A stretch of DNA of 64,000 nt from Buddleja alternifolia (lineage: Eukaryota > Streptophyta > Magnoliopsida > Lamiales > Scrophulariaceae): the NCBI GenBank assembly GCA_019426215.1, contig CM033405.1, positions 1,961,001-2,025,000 of the forward strand, written 5' to 3'. The notes beneath the pieces are model-generated. The model was not told the DNA's origin and searched no databases. It saw only the letters and a list, made by a program, of their open reading frames with translations. Made by a program: the position numbers and the translations under genes. Below are positions 12,944 to 24,247 of the stretch, in pieces; the first letter of the stretch is position 1, and each line of letters begins with the position of its first letter.

Positions 12944-13293
12944 GAATCCAGCGTAACATTTCTTGTTATACGAACGAAAACGATAGAGAAGGTTACATTA
13001 TTGTTATTAGGTAACAAAACCAAACATGTCATGTGGGCACATCCCCACTACCATCTTCCCAATCCAAAAGTGACAAAATATTTGGACAAAAAATGAGAAA
13101 AACAAGAGAATTCAGGAAATGAGGAAATGGCAGAAATCCAGGGACAAAGTCTCAATCATTGTCTCTTTCGATTTTGCTTTCTCTCACAGGGGCAATAATT
13201 CAAACACCTCCCATGCGCCATCAAAACTATTATACATACACATATACATACAATTATTCAAAACACACAGTATGTTGTGTTATGCTATATACA

Positions 13294-13299
13294 CCTCTC

Positions 13300-13332
<33 letters not shown>

Positions 13333-13334
13333 TC
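13294..13334. repeat. (CT)n microsatellite upstream of the hydrolase gene
   Basis: Two CT runs interrupted by CATC, about 350 bp before the start codon of the ABHD17-like gene. CT-rich tracts are common in plant core promoters and 5' UTRs, so this may lie at or near the transcription start. Confidence 0.85.
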
Positions 13335-13636
13335 CACATGCAATTCCTTCTTTCCGCCACTTTTGCTTTGCTTCTCTTCCACACTTTTGACTCACTTTAA
13401 TTATTATAATTCCATTTAAACGGTACGCAAAAATAGTACCTGTTTTTCTTCAACTTTTTTTTTTGTTTGTTTGATGTTTAGGGTAAATCCAAAATTGCTT
13501 TATTTGTGAATGTATATTTGCCATATTGCTTAATCATAATTTGAATTTTTCATAAAATAAGTGAATTATCAGTTGAATTTTCTATGTTCAAAATGGAAAT
13601 TTCATGAGTTGTTTGTGATTATAATTTGTTAACAGT

Positions 13637-13639
<3 letters not shown>

Positions 13640-13668
<29 letters not shown>
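13640..13668. repeat. (GA)n microsatellite in the 5' UTR
   Basis: A run of GA repeats ending about 13 bases before the ATG at 13682, so most likely inside the 5' UTR of the ABHD17-like gene. It could also follow an acceptor-like CAG at 13634-13636, which leaves open a 5' UTR intron. Confidence 0.8.
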
Positions 13669-13672
<4 letters not shown>

Positions 13673-13681
13673 GCAAGAAAA

Positions 13682-14942
13682 ATGGGTGGGATGACGTCAT
13701 CAATGGCGGCGAAGTTCGCGTTCTTTCCGCCGAATCCGCCGTCGTACAAGCTGGTGAAGGACGAATTGACTGGTCTGTTGCTGTTGAGTCCGTTCCCCCA
13801 CCGCGAAAACGTGGAGATTATGCGTCTGCCGACGCGGCGGGGGACGGAGGTGGTGGCGCTGTACGTGCGCCACCCTATGGCGAGCTCCACGATTCTGTAC
13901 TCGCATGGAAACGCAGCTGATCTAGGGCAGATGTATGAGCTTTTCATCGAGCTTAGCATTCACTTGCGCGTCAATCTCCTCGGGTAATTATATAGATATA
14001 TGTATGTATATATATATAGATATATGTATGTATATTTTAGTTTATTGAGCTTAGTGTATCAGTTGCATGGATTTGTTGAACTTAATCTAGTTTCCAAATC
14101 AAGGAAGGGAGAAGCCGAAAAAGTGTGAGCTTGGGTGTAAACTAGCCGAGTCGAGTGGATAAAGAAGTTGTTCAAATTTGTTTGAATTATGGTCGAGTTT
14201 CTGACTTTGTGATTGAACTTAGTTTGATTTTTATTTTTTTTTGAACAGAAACCATAATATCAATAGTTAAAGAAGATTATACACCGTAGGTTCAACATAA
14301 TCTTGGTTTACAACACGATAAGTAGGACTAGACATATCACTAAGCAAAATATCTTCCAAAAACAGTGGGCAGACAGACATCATATGTAAAAAACCCACAA
14401 CTAGCTGATGCCGCTTTGGCTAGGTAATCAGCTGCTTAGTTAACTTCCCGATAGCAAAAAGAAAGTTGGACTTGTTCCATCGTCTCCCATAAGATATTCT
14501 GACAATCGGCAGTGGATCAAGGTCTGTAAAGTGGATGAGGGCCCTGCCGGCGCGTGAGACATATTCTATCGGCAGTGGATCTGGGGGAATTGCCTTCGGG
14601 GCAGTAGTCGGTGGCGGTGGATTGACTTCCATTCAGAGAGAATCTTTAACTTCAAGTTCGACAACAATGCTGACTTTTTTAGTTTGATTATTAATCGAGC
14701 TGAATAAGAGTCGAGCTCGACTAGCTTGATTTTTTTTGCATGTATTTTATAATTTTTTACTAACAGAGTCGAGCTTATTGAACACACAAAAAATTGTTCA
14801 AGTTTGGTTTCTCATGTTAAGGAACCGAGCGCAAACGAGCTTTTGTTGACCGATCTCAAGTCGAGTATCGGGTAGTTTGGTTCGTCTTTCAGCTCTAGTG
14901 TGAGCTTTAGCCTGTGATTCATAGTATTTTCTCCTGTTTCCC

Positions 14943-15006
<64 letters not shown>

Positions 15007-17328
15007 ATTCTAGCTGTTTTGATTTTGTGGTTCTGATTGTTAGCTTTAGATGATTCTCCTCTTGGTTATTGTTGGCGTTTTTCAATTGAGAAATGGTGGC
15101 TATGACATGTCAAATTTCAAATGTATTTTCACCTCTGCCGATTGAAAAATCGGAAAAGAAAAAAAAAATTGATTTGTTGAATCCGTTCCTACTGCATTCA
15201 TTGAGAATTCGAGCCAAAATTAAGGGAATCAATAAAAAGTTTTTGAAGCTGGGATTATTAGCGTTATCTGGAATTCGCATCTCGGCTTATCATCTTGACT
15301 TTAGTTGGTTGTGGATGAAGACTTCCTTTTCTCTAAGAGTTCTTTTACTTGCAGACAGTTTCTTTTTCTAGTTATCATCGAAAATTTTTATATAGGATTA
15401 GGGTGTGGAGAAAGTAATTAGTTGAAATTGCATCTCTAAAACCATTTTTGTTGAATATTTGATTCTAAGATGCTTCTCTAATTGTGTTCAGGTACGACTA
15501 CTCTGGGTACGGGCAGTCATCTGGGAAGGTTTGTGTTATTTTATATGTTTTCAATATATTTTTTTCAATCGTATAATCCGGTTTTAATCTATAATGCCCG
15601 ATAATGTAACTCAACGATGTGGTATCGTGTTCATAGCCCAGTGAGCAGAACACATATGCAGATATTGAAGCTGCATTTAAGTGTCTTGAAGAGAACTATG
15701 GTACTAAGCAGGAAGATGTTATCCTCTACGGTCAATCTGTTGGGAGTGGACCGACTTTAGATTTAGCTTCTCGTTTGCCTCGTTTGAGAGCTGTTGTTTT
15801 ACATAGTCCTATAATGTCCGGTGTGAGAGTTATGTATGCTGTAAAACGCACATACTGGTTTGACATCTACAAGGTAGAGTTTTTTATCACTTCAGCTGTA
15901 GGGTTTAAAACCTTGTTGCGTTTTATTGGTTTAGTTAATGTTTTTGTTGTCTTTGTTGTGCTGCAGAACGTTGATAAAATCCCGCTGGTTAATTGTCCCG
16001 TCCTTGTTATTCATGTAAGTATTACATTTAAAATACAAGTCAGATCTTTGAACGACTCTTTTCGTTAATATTTTGAATTCTTCAGTCGTCTATCATACCT
16101 TTATCATTCCAGAAAAACACGTTTGGTTTACTTGTTTTCAAATATAAAACTAACAGTATTTTCTGAAAACAGTGTAGAAATTTTGGTTGAGATTATGGGT
16201 GTAGGATTTGAGAATAGGGTTGTTTCTTGGAAATGTCCGAAAAGAAGCACGTCTCGAAAATGTGAATTTATTTTCTGTAAATGACTTCGAAACATAGCCA
16301 TATGAATCCTATTCCATAAGGTGGACAAAGATTTATATCTTTTCTTGGGAATTCTTGCTTATTAGACCTGGACAATCGCAACTATCCATGTGGTGGTGGG
16401 ACGTACATTTTGTTTACCATACATGGATTGTCGTTATTATACTTGAACTTGGAGTTTTGGGCTCCTAAGACTCACTTGATTCTTATATTCATTTAATCCC
16501 GTGCATATCTGTTTGTTGGCTAAATTTGAAATGAAGTTAGGTTGTGTTTGAATTGATGAATTTGGAGGACGTATTTCAAATAATTCCAAAATTGGTGTCA
16601 TTTAACATCCGCCATAATGATTGAAAAAACAATTCGATATGAGTTACTAGAGATTTAAAATCCATTATAACTTGAAATCATCCAAATAAACTCAAAGGAT
16701 TTGGAATTCATCACTTTCAAATTTTTCAATCCAAACGCATCCTTAGTTTCTAAAAGAAACTGAAGTTTCTTAAACGGCTTCAAATATGTCGATCAAGATC
16801 TTCTCTTTGCTAACTCCTAAAGTTTTTCAGGGAACTTCTGATGAAGTCGTCGATTTCTCACACGGTAAGCACCTCTGGGAACTCTGCAAAGAAAAGTACG
16901 AGCCATTATGGATCAAAGGAGGAAATCACTGCGATCTAGAACTCTACCCCGAATACATCAGACATCTCAAGAAGTTCGTTGCAACTGTCGAACGTTCCCC
17001 TTCGCACAGAATCAGTACTAGGAAAAGCACAAGCACAGATCAGTTTGAGCCATCTCGAAAGAGTACAGATATAATATTTGATATTCCTAGAAAAAGCACC
17101 GACAGGAGAGAAAAACCGAGGCGCAGCACAGATAAGCCCGAAAGATCAACAAAAAATCTTCAGTCCAATAATGCTGATAAGATGGATAAATTAAGGGTCT
17201 CGTTCGATCATAAGGAAAGGTCAAGGAGAAGCGTTGGTTGCGTTGAAAAATCATGGAAAAATGTCGATCATCAATTGGAGAGAGGTCGAAAGAGTTTGGA
17301 CGGGTTGGATCGAATACGTACTGGATAA
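13682..17328 (+). CDS. ABHD17-like alpha/beta hydrolase domain protein
   Basis: Serine hydrolase related to animal ABHD17 (depalmitoylases) and to Arabidopsis At3g01690/At5g14390-type proteins. Exons: 13682-13983, 15492-15528, 15637-15873, 15967-16014 and 16831-17328; all GT/AG and in phase, giving 373 residues. The N-terminus [20 protein letters not shown] is typical of plant members. Catalytic triad candidates are Ser147 in GQSVGSG, Asp212 in GTSDEVVD and His241 in GGNHCD; the Asp-His spacing of 29 equals that of animal ABHD17. The oxyanion-region motif [16 protein letters not shown] is intact. After about residue 260 comes a basic Ser/Arg tail with repeated RKST and RRST motifs ([18 protein letters not shown]), probably disordered. 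The animal N-terminal cysteine cluster is absent, although Gly2 could be myristoylated; membrane attachment is therefore inference. Introns 1 and 4 carry transposons. Confidence 0.93.
14131..14897. mobile_element. hAT-like MITE (AAGCTCGAG family) in hydrolase intron 1
   Basis: Flanked by perfect 8-bp duplications GTGTGAGC at 14123-14130 and 14898-14905. Ends are TTGGGTGTAAACTAGCCGAG and CGTCTTTCAGCTCTA, matching the ends of elements at 35336, 38112, 54539 and 59617. It is interrupted by a LINE fragment at 14230-14678, without which it would be about 310 bp. Confidence 0.8.
14230..14678 (-). mobile_element. 5'-truncated LINE, RNase H end, nested in a hAT-like element
   Basis: Flanked by an 11-bp duplication TTAGTTTGATT (14219-14229 and 14679-14689). 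On the minus strand it ends in an A-rich tail (T run after 14230). Just before this the minus strand reads, across a stop, [13 protein letters not shown] then [11 protein letters not shown], resembling the RExNxxADxLAK motif at the end of plant LINE RNase H domains. It is dead: stops and frame changes are present. Confidence 0.75.
14945..15004. repeat. (CT)n(TA)n compound microsatellite
   Basis: CT run passing into TA run within intron 1 of the hydrolase gene. Confidence 0.9.
16540..16742. mobile_element. Tourist-like MITE in hydrolase intron 4
   Basis: A 203-bp element flanked by TTA at 16537-16539 and 16743-16745. Ends GGTTGTGTTTGAATTGATG and CAATCCAAACGCATCC are inverted. The sequence family is the same as the element at 53877-54270 in SURF1 intron 1 (shared GAAATCATCCAAA and TTGTGTTTG blocks). 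Confidence 0.8.
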
Positions 17329-17563
17329 AATTTACTGTAAAATTTATGCATGAATATGAGGTCTGGCCGTGGGTATAGAAAATGAAAATTCGGGTAATTT
17401 TTTATATTTTTTTGGTTTATGGCACTTTGAAGCTTTATTATTATGCTTGTGGAAATTATGTAATAGCTGGTGCATTAAATCACAGAGAATGTTGTGTTTT
17501 AATTAGGTATCGTTCCTTTATCCTTGTGGAATTCTAGACTGCTTGTCCATGTTTTCTCAGACT

Positions 17564-17624
17564 GCATGGACAAACATTATTCTTGAGAGGCTGGCATGGA
17601 CAAACATTATTCTTGAGAGGCTGG
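17564..17624. repeat. 30-bp tandem duplication
   Basis: The segment GCATGGACAAACATTATTCT plus TGAGAGGCTG occurs twice back to back. A second nearby pair of TTTCGAAACTTTCTAAAAA copies lies at about 17670-17715. Confidence 0.85.
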
Positions 17625-17844
17625 TGAAACCTATGCAGACTCCCATGCATTAAAGTTGTGATTGTCTCGAAACTTTCTAAAAAGTTATTATTATTGTTTC
17701 GAAACTTTCTAAAAATCACTAGACTTTGGAATATCACATCTAAAAATCATTCGTCTATTGTTAAACCAATGTAGGTTCTACCACATGAATGAATGATCAT
17801 AAAGGTCGTAATTGCATGGGTCTCAAAAGCGATTACGTCCCAAA

Positions 17845-18078
17845 AATCGTTGATCAATGGTAATTATAATTAGATGTTAAACGTGCAAGTGAAAATAAAG
17901 AAATAATTGCAAAATAATGCTAATTCAATGGCATAATAATATGAGGGAAAATCCGAATTTGAATCGTTGATCAATGGTAATTATAATTAGATGTTAAACG
18001 TGCAAGTGAAAATAAAGAAATAATTGCAAAATAATGCTAATTCAATGGCATAATAATATGAGGGAAAATCCGAATTTG
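17845..18078. repeat. Apparently identical 117-bp tandem duplication
   Basis: Copies at 17845-17961 and 17962-18078, starting AATCGTTGATCAATGGTAAT and ending AAATCCGAATTTG, appear identical over their full length. No gene is affected. Confidence 0.88.
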
Positions 18079-18473
18079 CTTAATTCACTTGTGATCAATC
18101 ACATGGTAAGTGATATTGGAGTAAGTTGGTGTGAATTCTACTACAGTAGAGATGGAGAAAGGAATGTTACTTGCGCTTTTCGTAGGTTTTATGAAGAGTC
18201 GCATTTGAGACCGTTAAAGTAATTATTTGTCACTCATTTTATGAATTATACTTGTGTTTGGCCAAACAATCAGGCCTAGAGTTTTTTCCGATAAAGATGG
18301 CAAGTGCTCTACAAAATTAGGGGAAGAAAGAAAAGAAACGAAGAGCTCTGAAGGGACATGATGAGATTATACCTTAGTATTATAACTTTTGTAGAAAAAA
18401 CAAAAATTTAGTAAAAGAAACTTGAGAAAGGCCACTTAAAATGATATTAAATTAATTTCCTTCATGCAAATTA

Positions 18474-21400
18474 TCAGAAAAATTGAGCAGACCCTCCCAC
18501 AAGGGAAAATTTAGGAGTGTGCTCGCTGTATTCGACTATGGCCGTTGGTGGGAGACGACCGATGCAGATTTCGTGCACTGTTGAGAAGAGGGGGAATAGC
18601 TCCAACCATCCCCGATGGCTCAATACCTCGTAAACCTCTTTGGCAGTCGAGACACCCTACAAACATTTCAAGATCAGGTTAATTAACAAAGATGGCAAAA
18701 CGTCAGGGGATGTTGATGTAATTTTCCAGACAACGGAGACCTATTTGTAATTAGGTAAAACCTTAGAGGGTGCATCACAATTTTCTGGTAAAATAAACCT
18801 AAGCTATTACACTCCATTAAGAATCTTCCAATGCAGTTTTGCAAATTGAAGTCTGTAAACAAAGTAAATGGCCATTTTTTCCATGTAACAATAAGTACCT
18901 GTAATTTCTGACCCTGCAACATCTCCGCTTCGAGCTCATCGAATGACCTCTTCCCACCGTTCCTAGCAAAAGCCTCGGCACATTTCCTGTTTCTTCCCCC
19001 CACTGGTTATCAAAATAGTTTTACGCCTTTTATATTTGGTAAATTTTTTGCCAATCTAAATAATAAAAATTTAAAACTTCAACAAAGCGGACACCAGAGA
19101 TATCCTGTTAAGACTACTTACAGCACGTTGTAATTAAATCTGCAACACCACAGCTCTCAAAGAAGGTGCTATCTTTGACTGAAGGGAAAAGTAGCTTCGA
19201 AAAGGCCTTCATTTCTCTCAAACCAATTCTCATTATCGCAGCCTAGTAAAATCATCGTACAAACAACATAAGATTACTGAGGATGTTCTTGGTCCAACTG
19301 CTGATTAAGAAGCTAAGCTTATAATTTTCCTTTTGCTATTTTTTACCTTTGTATTGTTCCCCATCTCCAACCCGTCGACCAATCCTGTTTCATGAGCATA
19401 ACAATCATCAATAATTTGCGAGATTGTAAAACAACCTAGGCAAAGCAAAGTGAGAAGAGCTGATTCGGAAAAAGACCTGCTGCAATAGCCACAATGTTTT
19501 TCAGTGTTCCGCATAATTCAACTCCTTCCACGTCTTGGACCTATACGTATTAGTTCAATGATGTAAGAAGAATGCACATCATATACCAAGCCTCAATTTG
19601 CTTTCCATGAAATCAAGCAGATTATTCTTAGCAGCCCCCGTACTTCAAATCCAAGAACAATCACAATCGCCAGCTTATGGTGGACAACCTTAAGCTGACG
19701 GTTGTGATTGTCTCGATACCCAGAGTCCGTAACAATAACTCGAATCAAGCCGACAACCATCTTATTGAGTAGTTAATAGTAAATTGATGCTACAAATTTC
19801 ACTCACAGCTGAGACCATAAAGTATGGCGTGTTGAACAGCCGAACCCATTCCTCTGCGATTTCTTTATTCTTTCTATATCCAACAGTCGCCTCACTAAAT
19901 TTTTCTACCGCTATCTGCAACCAGCAACAATCTTCGTGTTAACCCTCAAAAATTAGACGATGAAGTATTAAAAAACACTAAGCATGAGAAAACGAGCCAT
20001 TAACCTCGTTAGCAATGTTTGCCCCCATCAAAACACAACAATTAATCCCGAGATGTTCCGTGATTAGGGAAGAGATCATGCATGGACCTTCCTTCTTCAC
20101 CTCCATTCCTTTAATAAGGGAGATTGCTTCGGCATCCTCCCGTATCTTCCCCACTAGCCTTCTACAAATGCCTTCCATGAACTGATGTGGTGTCACAAAT
20201 ACCAACATGTTTGCATCCCTCACTGTCCGAAGTTCACCAACTTTAGCAAAATTATACGAAATTGATTGATTTACAGAGTCCTGGACTTGGAATTGACTTG
20301 GAATTGGAATCCTGATAAAATCACAATCATTTGTGTATATTGAATCTCATGTGAGTCTCAGTATAAAATCAGGGACACGGAGCATGGGGGGCACCCTTCC
20401 CCCCTCAACTTTGAAAGATTGCAATTTTCACCCTACAACTTTTTGAAATTGAAAATTCTCACCCCTCCCTTCCCCCCCAAAAAAAATCTAAAAATATCCA
20501 GTTTTGCCCCATTTGTTTTGTATTCGCCCTCCCAAACCTATAATCTTGGCTCCGTCCCTATATACAATATATGAATGTAAGATTATCCTCGGATTCCTAT
20601 TCCGGTAATCTCCTAAGAATGACTCGGAATAATTAAACGAAGAATTTTTCGACATGAATTGACTTGCTAGATTACAAATGCAAGAATATTATACCAGCGC
20701 TTTCAAGATCAGGATTCGCAACGACATTTTGACCGAGCTTTATGCCTGGAAGATATTTAACATTCTCCTGTGAAACGAGACATTTCAATACGAATAAATC
20801 TCAGCAATGATCATGCAAATTAGGGCGAAAATTTAACATTTTACTGAATTAAACTAATAACTACTGATGGTAAAAAAAAATGTCACGTTAAATTACATTT
20901 GTTCGATTGATGGCGTCTGAGAGTTTTTCACCAGTTGGTAACATCTCCTCAAACACCCACATACTCACTTCATCTGAAAAACAAGTTTAACTCAAAATCA
21001 TAGTCATATATGAATGAAATTCACTTGATTCTATAAGAACCTATATATATATGTGTGTGTAACACAAGTTGTGGCTCGACCTCCTTTATGAAGTAGATAG
21101 ATTCTTTATATATATATATATATATATATATAACACAAAGCCCTGTTGTCCTGAGTTCGAATTCAGGTCGTCACACAATCGAATTCAGGTTGCCATAAGT
21201 TGTGGCTGTACCATATTCATAGAGCTAGATAGATTCATTATGGCTAAAAAAGATTATGACTATCAACCCTAATTCAGCCGATATTTAGAATTTTTCCTCG
21301 TCTTGAGTTTAAAAAAATAAATAAAAAATATATATAACATTTGCATTCTGAGCAGTTAAATGCACAAAAACAAAAATTGAAAAAGAGGAGGAAAAAACCG

Positions 21401-21579
21401 TGGAAAGAATCGAGATTAAGTGTGTTGGAAGCAATGAGCTTGGCGGCGACGCTTCCCCAATTGCCGCTGCCAACCACCGTGACTTTTGACATAACCAGCG
21501 TCGTTTCATCCTCAACTCCTCCTCCGGCGGCGGCGGCGAAGTGATTGTTATTGTTGGTTTCCTCGAAAGATCGAGCCAT
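18474..21579 (-). CDS. Glycerol-3-phosphate dehydrogenase (NAD+), At5g40610-like
   Basis: NAD-dependent glycerol-3-phosphate dehydrogenase, converting dihydroxyacetone phosphate and glycerol 3-phosphate, linking glycolysis with lipid and redox metabolism. Minus-strand exons in coding order: 21579-21399, 20973-20897, 20767-20695, 20222-20005, 19914-19807, 19540-19477, 19384-19347, 19242-19122, 19002-18899 and 18656-18474. All junctions fit, giving 388 residues. Motifs: Rossmann dinucleotide loop GSGNWG at residues 37-42, [36 protein letters not shown], and the catalytic-lysine block [13 protein letters not shown] (Lys about 233), then [20 protein letters not shown]. The first 30 residues, with an Asn run and Ala/Gly run, do not look like a strong transit peptide, so cytosolic is plausible although the Arabidopsis homologue has been called plastidic. 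Start chosen as the first in-frame ATG (MARSFEETN). Intron 3 carries a hAT-like MITE. The gene is convergent with the hydrolase gene. Confidence 0.94.
20370..20560. mobile_element. hAT-like MITE (CAGGGAC-GGAGC ends) in GPDH intron 3
   Basis: A 191-bp element with near-duplicated 8-bp flanks TATAAAAT (20362-20369) and TATACAAT (20561-20568). Ends CAGGGACACGGAGCATGGGG and CTTGGCTCCGTCCCTA are inverted. Same terminal family as 28614-29072. Confidence 0.75.
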
Positions 21580-21701
21580 GAAGATGAAAATGGAGGAAAA
21601 TTGAGAATGGAGGATGAAATCAAGGGGGGAAGAAAGGATCGATAAATGGCATTTGGGCGGAGAATTATAGACAAGTTATCGTTAGTTTCAATGTGTGTCA
21701 T

Positions 21702-22293
21702 GTTAAATTTGGCGATCCTATCTACTTTATAGTCTATAATGGGCTAATCTCATTTTTGGTTTCGTAATTGGGCAAGATATACATTTAGTCTCCCGCTTTA
21801 TAAAAATTTTATGTTGAGTCTCATAAGTTTTAAAAAGTCTCACTTTTTATCCAAAACTTAACGTTCAAGTTGATTGTTAAATTTTGGACGAAATAGTTGG
21901 TTGGGACTAACAATGACACTTTTTAGAACTTATAAGACTCAACGTGAGACTTTCATAAAGCTGGGATTAAATATGTACTCGTACTCACTCACGGGAGTCT
22001 ATATGCAACTCTTTTTTTTTGTTGGTTAAGGGTGAATAGGGTCGTTATTGAGTCCTTGTTTAAATAAATATCGAGTTTCAGGTGTTTGAGCTTATTTTGA
22101 TTGTTAATTGAGCCGAATTTGAGTCGGGCTCGAATAACTTAATTTTTTGTACATATTTTATTGTTTTTTTACTAATATGAACGAGTTCGACCCGAGTTTC
22201 AAACTTATAAAATACACAAAATGTCGTTTAAGCTTGATTTGATATGTTAAAGAACCAAGCTCAAATGAGATTTAACCGAACGAACTTAACTCG
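21702..22293. other. Intergenic upstream of GPDH, old repeat fragments
   Basis: Promoter side of the GPDH gene. No gene is seen. From about 22030 there is a degraded AAGCTCGAG-type repeat (for example GAGCCGAATTTGAGTCGG), without clear ends. Confidence 0.5.
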
Positions 22294-22750
22294 CACTACA
22301 ACAAAATATAATATTAGTGGCAAAAATTAAAGTGATAATATCTAAATTGTTACTAAAAGTAATATATAATGAGTGACCATAATTTTGTTTTGTTACAAAT
22401 AATGATTTTTAGTGACAAAAGCTTTTTTAAGTTGTCAATATTGACAATCAGTGACATATGTATAATGACAATTTAGTGACAACAAATAAAGTTGTCAACT
22501 TTTTGACAATTAGTGACACATAGTAACAATAAAAATATAGTGAACTACTCACTAAATTGTAATTATACATGTGTCACTAATTGTCAATAATGACAATAAT
22601 TTTTTTATTACCAAATATAAAAAATGAGAACTTGTATACAATTATTATCGTTATTGCACATGTGAAAATAACTTCTGCATCGAAACAAAACTTGTTGTCA
22701 CTTAACAATTTATTACAAATTTTTTTTTTTTTTTTGTGTGAGTATCTAGT
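22294..22750. mobile_element. CACTA-like non-autonomous element (right end decayed)
   Basis: Begins with CACTACAACAAAATATAATA, the typical CACTA-type terminus, and its interior (TTAGTGACAAAAG, TTGACAATCAGTGACAT, GTGTCACTAATTGTCAATA) matches the element at 49846-50279. The right end is not clean: the family ending TTTTTCTAGTG is only vaguely present as ATCTAGTAA near 22746. The end coordinate is approximate. Confidence 0.7.
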
Positions 22751-22989
22751 AATTTAGTTTGTCTATAAAATTCATGTCGTTTTACATATTTAAGAAAAAA
22801 ATTATACATTTTTCAGCATAAATAAGTAAAATAAAAGATAAAACAACATATAAAATAGAAAACCAATCCCGTGAAATCACCATGCAACCTAATTTCTACT
22901 GGAACATAATAAGTCACCTACTCTCGGCCCATAATGTCTTTTGCATGAGGTGATGAACTCTGCATTTTCTGAAAAATTCAAACTTAATC

Positions 22990-23013
22990 ACTAAATTATC
23001 GTATATTAGTGAT

Positions 23014-23052
<39 letters not shown>
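22990..23052. repeat. (TA)n microsatellite
   Basis: Long TA run, ending at the junction with GCAAACTCACC. Just upstream of the hAT-like element at 23227. Confidence 0.85.
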
Positions 23053-23055
<3 letters not shown>

Positions 23056-23226
23056 AACTCACCTTTGTAAAACATCACTTTGTTTTTCTTTTCTCTGTAG
23101 TCTATTTTCTTTTATTACCTAGGATTGCACGTCAAGTTGAGCCAACCTTAATCGAGCTTGATTTATTAAGTTTGAAATCGTCATCAAATCGAGCAAGAAC
23201 TCACTAATATTCACCCACTTGCTAGC

Positions 23227-23911
23227 ATGGTTTTAAATTTCGCTTGATATCTTGAAATTTTGATCGAAATTTTGGATTTTTGGGATCCCGAAACGAAATC
23301 TTATTTCTAATTAAATTTTGCAGAATATCTATCGAAATTTCTACTGAAATCCAAAATTATCCGAAATTCTCATCGAAACTCAAAATTTTCAAAAAATTAA
23401 AAATGATATCAAACTACTTTGAGAATATCCACCGAAATTTTTACCGAAATTCAAAATTTTCATCGAAACCCGAAATTTTTCCTAAATTTAAAATAATGTT
23501 TTTTTATATTATTAAATATATAAAATTTAAAAATAAAATTTAAATTTGGTTCACAAGTACCAATCTTCACCCACACCATCCACATCTCTTGCTATCCATT
23601 TTCCCAAAAAAGGAAAAATGTTGTTTTACTATCATATCATACATTTTTTTCATATTTTACGTAGTAGGTTTTAGTCATATCATTTAACAAAATACACTAT
23701 ACATTAGAATACAATTAATATAAAACAGTAAAAGATGCATAATTATGATAATTAAAATTAACCAAAGTTTAATTGTAAATTCCCAAAAACTTCGACAAAT
23801 TTTCATAATTTCTTTAGAATCGAAATCAAAGTTTAGGATATTTTCGAAATTTATAATTTTCGTAAATTTACTAACCCGATATGTATACCGAAATCGAGAT
23901 TTTAGACCTTG
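23227..23911. mobile_element. hAT-like MITE (CATGGTTTTAAA family)
   Basis: A 685-bp element flanked by perfect 8-bp duplications CTTGCTAG (23219-23226, 23912-23919). Ends CATGGTTTTAAATTTCG and CGAGATTTTAGACCTTG are inverted. The inside consists of degenerate repeats of a GAAATTTTCATCGAAA type. The terminal family appears shared with 62852-63413 and 63690 onward (CATAGTTCAAAG, CATGGTTCAAAG). Confidence 0.82.
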
Positions 23912-24247
23912 CTTGCTAGCAAGTAAATATAAATATATCTTTTTCGTTTGATATTGAGACGAGCTCTCATTCGACTCCTTTCCTTCTAGCTCATTCTTGG
24001 AAAATCTTAGCTAGCTCTTGGTTCAGCCACATCAAATGTATTTAAAAAATGAATAATCAATCATATAACAAATATAATTAATACACTCTACTTGTGAAAT
24101 ACATTAGAGTGTCTTGTATTGTACATAATTACTTATAAACAAAAAGAAAATTTGCGGCCCTAATACCAAACACAACCCATAAATAATTTAACCCTTAATT
24201 GTAATCACACTTTTTTTTTAGCATCGGGGAGAAGGGGTTTATCCTAA

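Larger units (their letters stand above)
17329..18473. other. Intergenic between convergent hydrolase and GPDH genes
   Basis: 3' flanks of two convergent genes. It contains two small direct duplications (see the separate entries at 17564 and 17845) and a short dispersed repeat around 17780-17850. No coding sequence is supported. Confidence 0.6.

Noticed and set aside
13119..13419. Two overlapping open frames with Ser/Leu repeats upstream of the hydrolase
   Set aside because: They simply translate the CT microsatellite and promoter DNA; no family resemblance.
21309..21701. 130-residue frame overlapping GPDH exon 1 on the same strand
   Set aside because: Wrong frame: the +0 frame contains the GSGNWG nucleotide-binding loop and splices in phase to exon 2.
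23280..23543. 87-residue open frame rich in Ile/Lys/Phe
   Set aside because: It lies wholly inside the degenerate GAAATTTTCATCGAAA repeats of the hAT-like element 23227-23911.
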